From the NCBI RefSeq assembly GCF_024323335.1, contig NC_066580.1, forward strand, positions 442,657,851 through 442,721,850: 64,000 bases of DNA. Reading direction: 5' to 3'. Below, one piece after another: positions 58,493 through 64,000 of this stretch (position 1 is the stretch's first letter; every line of letters starts with the position of its first letter). The notes below the pieces were generated by a model that had not been told where the DNA came from, did not search any database, and saw nothing but the letters and a program-made list of their open reading frames with translations. Origin of the DNA: Lathyrus oleraceus (taxonomy: Eukaryota > Streptophyta > Magnoliopsida > Fabales > Fabaceae). The position numbers and the translations under genes were made by a program.

Positions 58493-60451
58493 TCAAGCGA
58501 ATAACTCCGGATAGGACTCCTTCATCTGACTCTCAAGTTCCCAAGTCACATTGCCACCTGCTGGTCCTCCCCAAGCTACCTTTACCAAGGCAATCTCTTT
58601 ACCCCGCAACTGCTTCAACCCTCGATCCTCAATCCTCATAGGTGATGTTTCAACAGTCAGGTTATCTCTCACCTGGACATCATCTACTTGGACTACATGC
58701 GACGGATCATGAATGTACCTCCTCAACTGAGACACATGAAAAACCTCATGCAAATTCGCAAGTGACGGCGGTAAAGCGACACGATAGGCTACCTCCCCTA
58801 TCCTCTCTAAAATCTGATAAGGACCAATAAATCGAGGTGTCAACTTCTTCGACTTCAAAGCTCGACCAACCCCAGTTATCGGAGTAACACGAAGGAACAC
58901 ATGATCTCCCTCTTGAAACTCAAGTGACTTCCTCCCCTTGTCGTGATAACTCTTCTGGCGACTCTGAGCAATCCTCATCTTCTCTTGAATCATCTTAATT
59001 TTTTCCGTAGTTTGTTGAACAATCTCCGGTCCAACCACAGCACCCTCACCGGACTCATACCAACATAAAGGTGTCCGACATCTCCTACCATACAAAGCTT
59101 CAAACGGTGCCATACCAATGCTCGAATGAAAACTATTGTTGTAGGTAAACTCAATCAAAGGTAAATAACAATCCCAAGCACCTCCCTTTTCCAAAACACA
59201 AGCTCTCAAAAGATCCTCTAGTGACTGAATCGTCCTCTCAGTCTGACCATCAGTCTGCGGATGATAAGCAGAACTCAATCTCAGCTTAGTTCCCAAAGCC
59301 CTCTGCAAACCTTCCCAGAACTTCGATGTAAATCTAGGATCTCTGTCCGAAACAATACTCGACGGAATACCATGCAAACTTACAATCTTCTCAATATACA
59401 GCTCAGCTAATCTCTCTAACGGATAATCCATTCTGATCGGAATGAAATGAGCCGATTTTGTCAATCTGTCAACAATCACCCAAATAGCTTCAAAATTCTT
59501 AATTGTCCTCGGTAAACCAGAAACAAAATCCATACTGATACTGTCCCACTTCCACTCTAGAATAGCCAACGGTTGCATTAGCCCAGACGGCTTCTGATGC
59601 TCAATCTTCGACTTCTGACAAGTCAAACAAGAATAAACAAAACTCGCAATTTCTCTTTTCATTCCCGGCCACCAAAATAACTTTTTCAAATCATGATACA
59701 TCTTCGTAGCTCCAGGATGAATACTCAAGCCACTACGATGTCCTTCCTCCAGGATACTCTTCTTAAGTTCGGTAACATCCGGAATACACACCCGATTACC
59801 AAATTTCAAAACACCATTCTCATCAACTCTGAATTCACCACCTTGACCTTGATTCACTAGAGTCAACTTATCAACCAAAAACACATCGGATTTCTGACCC
59901 TCTCTAATCTCATCCAGAATACCACTCGTTAACTTCAACATTCCCAATTTAACACTATTGTGAGTATTCTCACACACCAAACTCAAGTCTCTAAACTGTT
60001 CAATTAAATCCAATTCCTTAACCATTAACATAGACATATGCAATGATTTCCGACTCAATGCATCAGCTACTACGTTTGCTTTACCCGGATGGTAATTCAA
60101 ACCAAAGTCATAATCCTTCAGAAACTCTAACCATCTCCTCTGTCTCATGTTCAGCTCTTTCTGATCAAACAAATACTTTAAACTTTTATGGTCACTGAAA
60201 ACCTCAAATCTTGATCCGTACAAATAATGCCTCCATAACTTCAGAACAAAAACCACAGCTGCCAACTCTAAATCGTGTGTCGGATAGTTCCTCTCATGAA
60301 CCCTCAATTGTCTCGAAGCATAAGCTATAACCTGCTTGTTCTGCATCAACACACCACCCAAACCCAACAATGAAGCATCACAGTAAACCTCAAATAGTTC
60401 CGACGGACTCGGTAATATCAGAATAGGAGCAGTAGTTAACCTTCTCTTTAA
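58493..60451 (-). CDS. Chromovirus polyprotein, C-terminal part: RNase H, integrase, chromodomain
   Basis: The frame continues directly from the upstream ORF after a single TAG (60452-60454). The first codons complete the RNase H start ('[11 protein letters not shown]'). The open segment from 60370 (625 codons) has RNase H '[11 protein letters not shown]' and 'ADALSR'. The integrase zinc-binding region includes His218, His226, Cys248 and Cys251. The integrase core has Asp281, Asp342 and Glu378, giving an exact D,D35E spacing. Next come the 'FHVSQLRRY' GPF/Y-like C-terminal block and a chromodomain in the last ~45 residues. All catalytic residues are kept. The domain would direct integration of the DNA copy; in chromoviruses the chromodomain biases insertion to chromatin marks. 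It can only be made by readthrough or after reversion of the stop, or supplied in trans. Confidence 0.93.
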   Translation of the reverse strand, partial: LKRRLTTAPILILPSPSELFEVYCDASLLGLGGVLMQNKQVIAYASRQLRVHERNYPTHDLELAAVVFVLKLWRHYLYGSRFEVFSDHKSLKYLFDQKELNMRQRRWLEFLKDYDFGLNYHPGKANVVADALSRKSLHMSMLMVKELDLIEQFRDLSLVCENTHNSVKLGMLKLTSGILDEIREGQKSDVFLVDKLTLVNQGQGGEFRVDENGVLKFGNRVCIPDVTELKKSILEEGHRSGLSIHPGATKMYHDLKKLFWWPGMKREIASFVYSCLTCQKSKIEHQKPSGLMQPLAILEWKWDSISMDFVSGLPRTIKNFEAIWVIVDRLTKSAHFIPIRMDYPLERLAELYIEKIVSLHGIPSSIVSDRDPRFTSKFWEGLQRALGTKLRLSSAYHPQTDGQTERTIQSLEDLLRACVLEKGGAWDCYLPLIEFTYNNSFHSSIGMAPFEALYGRRCRTPLCWYESGEGAVVGPEIVQQTTEKIKMIQEKMRIAQSRQKSYHDKGRKSLEFQEGDHVFLRVTPITGVGRALKSKKLTPRFIGPYQILERIGEVAYRVALPPSLANLHEVFHVSQLRRYIHDPSHVVQVDDVQVRDNLTVETSPMRIEDRGLKQLRGKEIALVKVAWGGPAGGNVTWELESQMKESYPELFA

Positions 60452-62863
60452 CTATTGGAAACCTTCTTCACATTTTGAATCCCAAACAAACGCTTGCCCC
60501 TTTCTAGTCAACATCGTCAACGGTAACGCCAACTTAGAAAATCCTTCAATGAACTTTCTATAATAACCTGCCAAACCAAGGAAACTTCGAATCTCAGCAA
60601 CAGACTTCAGAGCTTCCCACTTAGATACCGCTTCTATTTTAGAAGGATCAACAGCAACACCACCTCTTGAAATCACATGACCAAGAAAACTAACCTTTTC
60701 TAACCAAAATTCACACTTAGACAGTTTAGCAAATAACTTCTTATCTCGTAGAACTTCTAAAACCATTCTCAAATGTTCAGCATGCTCTTCTTCAGATTTC
60801 GAATACACCAAAATATCGTCAATAAACACCACAACAAACTTGTCTAGATACGGATGGAAAATCCTATTCATATACTCCATAAATACTCCAGGCGCATTAG
60901 TCACACCAAAAGGCATTACAGAATATTCATAATGTCCATACCTTGTTCTGAAAGCAGTCTTCTGAATATCCTCCGTTTTCACACGTATCTGATGATACCC
61001 GGATCTCAAATCTATTTTGCTAAACACACTCGCACCAACCAACTGATCCATCAAATCATCAATCCTTGGCAAAGGATACCGATTCTTGATCGTCACTTTA
61101 TTCAGTTGCCTGTAGTCCACACACAACCTCATAGTACCTTCTTTCTTCTTAACCAATAACACTGGTGCACCCCACGGTGACACACTCGGACGAATAAATT
61201 TCTTATCCAACAGATCTTCCAACTGATTCTTCAATTCAGTTAACTCAACAGCAGACATACGGTACAGAGCCATCGATATCGGCCTAGTACCAGGTACTAA
61301 ATCAATCGAGAACTCAACTTCACGCTCTGGTGGCAATTCATTCACTTCTTCAGGAAACACATCAGGAAAATCACACACCACGGCTAGATCACAAATCACC
61401 AGTTTATCTTTAGCCTCCATAGTCGCTAACAGCATAAACAACTCTGCCCCATCTGCTACTGCCTCATTCACCTGCCTTGCAGATAGAAACAAACTCTTCC
61501 CTTCCTCAGTCTCAGGAAAAATCACAGTCTTATCAAAACAGTTGATATAGACTCGGTTAAACACCAACCAGTTCATGCCCAGGATAACATCAACCTGTAC
61601 TAGTGGGAGACACACAAGGTCCATCCCAAAGTCTCTACCAAAAATACTCAAAGGACAATTTAAACAAACTGAAGTAGTAGTCACTGAACCCTTCGCAGGA
61701 GTATCAATCACCATACTTCCACGCATCTCAGATATCTCTAACTTAAGTTTCACAGCACAATCCAAAGATATAAAGGAATGAGTCGCACCTGTGTCAATAA
61801 TAGCTACAAGAGGAAAGCCATTAATATAACACGTACCTCGGATAAAACGATCATCTGCAGAAGTCTCAGAACCCGATAAAGCAAAGACCTTGCCTCCCGA
61901 CTGATTCTCCTTCTTCGGCTTAGGACACTGTGGGCTGATATGACCCAACTCTCCACAGTTGAAACAAGTCACAGTCTTCAACCGGCAGTCTGCAGCCAAG
62001 TGACCACCTTTTCCACACTTGAAACACTTCTTCTCATTACTGGTACACTCATGGATACGATGTCCAGCCTGACCACATCTGAAACACTTAGCAGGGGCAC
62101 TGGAGTCTCCCCCACTAGGCCTCTTCATCCCACTCTGCCTCTGGAAACCTTTGCCAGCTGCATACGGTTTTCCACGATCATTCTGATTCTTGCCTTTCCT
62201 ATCAACCCTTTGCTGATAGCTCTGCGCTCTGGCCTTGGTATCCTGTTCAAAAATCCTGCAACAGTCAACCAAATCAGAAAACACTCTGATCCGCTGATAC
62301 CCAATAGCCTGCTTGATCTCGGGACGTAACCCATTCTCAAACTTCACACATTTCGAAAATTCTCCAGCAGCCTCATTATAGGGAGTATAATACTTTGACA
62401 GCTCTGTGAACTTAGCAGCATACTCAGTCACAGACCGGTTACCCTGTTTCAATTCCAAGAACTCTATCTCTTTCTTTCCTCTGACATCCTCTGGAAAGTA
62501 CTTCCTCAGAAATCTCTCTCTGAACACAGCCCAAGTGATCTCAGCATTCCCAGCAGATTCCAACTCAGTGCGGGTAGCAACCCACCAATCATCTGCTTCC
62601 TCTGACAGCATATGCGTACCGAACCTGACCTTTTGGTTATCGGCACACTCAGTCACTCGGAAGATCCTCTCGATCTCCTTCAACCACTTCTGAGCACCAT
62701 CTGGATCGTATGCTCCCTTGAACATTGGAGGATTGTTCTTCTGGAACTCACTCAGTTGACGAGCAACTCCCATTCCCACAACATTCGGATTTCCTCCAAG
62801 TACTCCAGCCAGCATACCCAGAGCCTTAGCAATCGCAGCATCGTCTCTACCTCTTCCAGCCAT
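60452..62863 (-). CDS. Chromovirus polyprotein, N-terminal part: gag, protease, reverse transcriptase
   Basis: 803 codons from ATG 62863 ([10 protein letters not shown]...), the first ATG after the leader. Gag spans about 48-205 ('[19 protein letters not shown]', '[18 protein letters not shown]'). Three CCHC zinc knuckles lie at 260-273, 280-293 and 300-313. The protease active site DTGA is at 357-360. Reverse transcriptase covers about 556-735, with 'VDYRQLNK', '[11 protein letters not shown]' and the catalytic FIDD at 680-683. '[12 protein letters not shown]' leads toward RNase H. The frame ends with TAG at 60452, where the same frame continues without any other change into RNase H, so this is a single nonsense change (a sense codon one step away would be GAG) and not a natural gene end. 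Three knuckles rather than one is notable but seen in Del/Tekay relatives. Confidence 0.95.
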   Translation of the reverse strand: MAGRGRDDAAIAKALGMLAGVLGGNPNVVGMGVARQLSEFQKNNPPMFKGAYDPDGAQKWLKEIERIFRVTECADNQKVRFGTHMLSEEADDWWVATRTELESAGNAEITWAVFRERFLRKYFPEDVRGKKEIEFLELKQGNRSVTEYAAKFTELSKYYTPYNEAAGEFSKCVKFENGLRPEIKQAIGYQRIRVFSDLVDCCRIFEQDTKARAQSYQQRVDRKGKNQNDRGKPYAAGKGFQRQSGMKRPSGGDSSAPAKCFRCGQAGHRIHECTSNEKKCFKCGKGGHLAADCRLKTVTCFNCGELGHISPQCPKPKKENQSGGKVFALSGSETSADDRFIRGTCYINGFPLVAIIDTGATHSFISLDCAVKLKLEISEMRGSMVIDTPAKGSVTTTSVCLNCPLSIFGRDFGMDLVCLPLVQVDVILGMNWLVFNRVYINCFDKTVIFPETEEGKSLFLSARQVNEAVADGAELFMLLATMEAKDKLVICDLAVVCDFPDVFPEEVNELPPEREVEFSIDLVPGTRPISMALYRMSAVELTELKNQLEDLLDKKFIRPSVSPWGAPVLLVKKKEGTMRLCVDYRQLNKVTIKNRYPLPRIDDLMDQLVGASVFSKIDLRSGYHQIRVKTEDIQKTAFRTRYGHYEYSVMPFGVTNAPGVFMEYMNRIFHPYLDKFVVVFIDDILVYSKSEEEHAEHLRMVLEVLRDKKLFAKLSKCEFWLEKVSFLGHVISRGGVAVDPSKIEAVSKWEALKSVAEIRSFLGLAGYYRKFIEGFSKLALPLTMLTRKGQAFVWDSKCEEGFQ

Positions 62864-62971
62864 CTCTATTCTGAAAACCCAACAAGCTAAAACAATAAGT
62901 ACGGATAGGGTTACACAACACCTATCACATACAGGGAAACAAAATAATTACGACTCGACTCGACCAACTAT
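62864..62971 (-). other. Chromovirus leader
   Basis: About 108 bases between the primer binding site and the gag ATG, without ORFs. A short leader is normal for this lineage. Confidence 0.7.
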
Positions 62972-62983
62972 GCTCTGATACCA
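62972..62983 (-). other. Primer binding site (initiator tRNA-Met)
   Basis: The minus-strand TGGTATCAGAGC is the standard match to the 3' end of initiator tRNA-Met. It lies four bases from the LTR end at 62988. Confidence 0.93.
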
Positions 62984-62987
62984 CTAA

Positions 62988-64000
62988 TGTAACACCCTTC
63001 TAAAATACCCCAAATATTTAATTAAAATAGCAGTATATCATCAGAGTAATTATGCCCTTAAGGGTGTCACACAATCATTTCACACCATTTTTCCAAAATA
63101 TCCTGTCATGCTCATTTATTTAATCAAATAAAACATTTGCATAATACGCAGCGGATACAGATCAAATCGATCATTCAAAAACATGTAACGCATACATGTA
63201 AAATCATTCAACAACCAACAATGAAAATAAGACAAAACATCCCGTCCCGATGTTACATCTATCAGAGCATGACCCACTAAGGAATTACACTAGACTCCGA
63301 ACATTAGCTTCTACTCAACTCACTGCTCGTTACCTGAAAAATAGTTGTAAGGGTGAGTTTCTCAATCGATATAATAAGCATTATAAAACATCATGTAATG
63401 CTAAGTAATTTAACACATTAATCACCCTAATCAGATCATACATTCAGCAACGACAACATCAACTAAAATCATACTCAACTCAACCACAAAACACACGTAT
63501 AATATTGGAATACATCCATTCATATTATACGCCATGCAATACAAATGCAATGAGACTCCATGCATGCGGTACCGACTATTTGTGAACATATAGTTCACCT
63601 CACCGTCCAAATCCAGGCACGGCTACCAAGCCCACTAGTCCCACTCATTTGAGACCTAGTGACTCACTCACTAATTCCTCACCATGGGAATTAGCTACCA
63701 CCCCCAACGGGCCATGATATGCACGCTAATCACCTAGCATGCAAACATCAACAACAGTCCAAAATGACTAACTCACTAATTCCTCACCATGGGAATTAGC
63801 TACCACCATAAAGGCCACAATATGCATGCTAATCACCTAGCAATGCTAAATCATCAACCACAATTCAAGAATAGACATATGCTCACACTCTAAGCCATAA
63901 AACAGTCTATTCACAAATGCACACATAACTGATACATTCATAGCATCATGCATACCATCACACATCATCAATATTTTATCACATAAGCATATCAGATCAT
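62988..64000 (-). repeat. 5' LTR of the chromovirus (partial, runs off the window)
   Basis: The first 1013 bases (plus sense) align without gaps to 56457-57469. Differences seen by eye correspond to 3' LTR positions near 56588, 56653, 56712 and 57247. Confidence 0.95.

Larger units (their letters stand above)
56457..64000 (-). mobile_element. Tekay/Del-like chromovirus (Ty3/gypsy), nearly intact, runs off the window
   Basis: In the minus-strand sense: 5' LTR (from beyond 64000 to 62988), primer binding site for initiator tRNA-Met, leader, gag-protease-RT-RNase H-integrase-chromodomain polyprotein (62863-58493, one internal stop), polypurine tract, 3' LTR (58450-56457). LTR ends are a perfect 10-base inverted pair, TGTAACACCC/GGGTGTTACA. 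The visible 1013 bases of the 5' LTR differ from the 3' LTR at about four positions by eye, so insertion was recent. Clade assignment rests on the C-terminal chromodomain style ('[17 protein letters not shown]'). It disrupts the MURA frame of MULE-B. Confidence 0.93.

Overview
The window is nuclear DNA of a flowering plant. It is almost certainly a legume and most likely of the tribe Fabeae (pea, vetch or lentil type). The evidence is the long AT-rich spacers, the dense layers of nested LTR retrotransposons, two Ogre-type (Ty3/gypsy Tat lineage) elements with TGTCATACCC-type LTR ends and a tandem-repeat-rich 3' untranslated region, a Tekay-like chromovirus, and legume-style MULE transposons. 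No prokaryotic signal is present. The species call is an inference from repeat content.

Layout. Positions 1-8.6 kb hold a retroelement-like leader, AT-rich spacer, a decayed Athila-type gag-protease on the minus strand, a (CT)n/(GT)n microsatellite and a decayed copia gag. At 8.6-12.15 kb lies a complete but dead MULE (MULE-A) with long imperfect terminal inverted repeats, a MURA pseudogene, a proline/glutamine-rich tail of a probable plant-mobile-domain protein, and a small convergent ORF. At 14.47-17.86 kb (minus) is the only convincing host gene, an uninterrupted 1129-codon LRR receptor-like kinase of the At4g36180 type. At 20.4-22.4 kb is a hAT-like non-autonomous element split by a solo copia LTR. 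At 24.4-28 kb are a copia gag scrap and a broken CACTA (En/Spm) Tnp2 transposase.

Positions 29.9-51.3 kb form a three-level nest. A decayed copia RT-RNaseH fragment (right side) is abutted by a minus-strand Ogre-like element, of which the 5' LTR and a conserved ORF1 survive. The LTR of that element is itself split by a plus-strand Ogre-like element (32914-46799) with both LTRs, a 5-bp near-duplicate flank, a dead gag and almost no pol. The 3' UTR of this inner element consists of hairpin-forming tandem arrays.

At 52.8-53.6 kb lies a second hAT-like MITE. At 54.0-56.46 kb is a second MULE (MULE-B, reverse orientation) whose transposase reading frame is cut by a young Tekay-like chromovirus (56457 to beyond the window end). 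The visible parts of the two chromovirus LTRs differ at about 4 of 1013 positions by eye, and its polyprotein carries a single internal stop.

Most of the sequence is thus a layered record of insertions around one receptor-kinase gene. The three observations most worth following are: (1) the ~65-70-codon ORF found in the same convergent position in both MULEs; (2) the Ogre 3' UTR array of about 22 short hairpins whose stems show compensatory double changes; and (3) the cluster of ten ACGCGT palindromes in the chromovirus LTR. All alignments and identity figures were made by eye.
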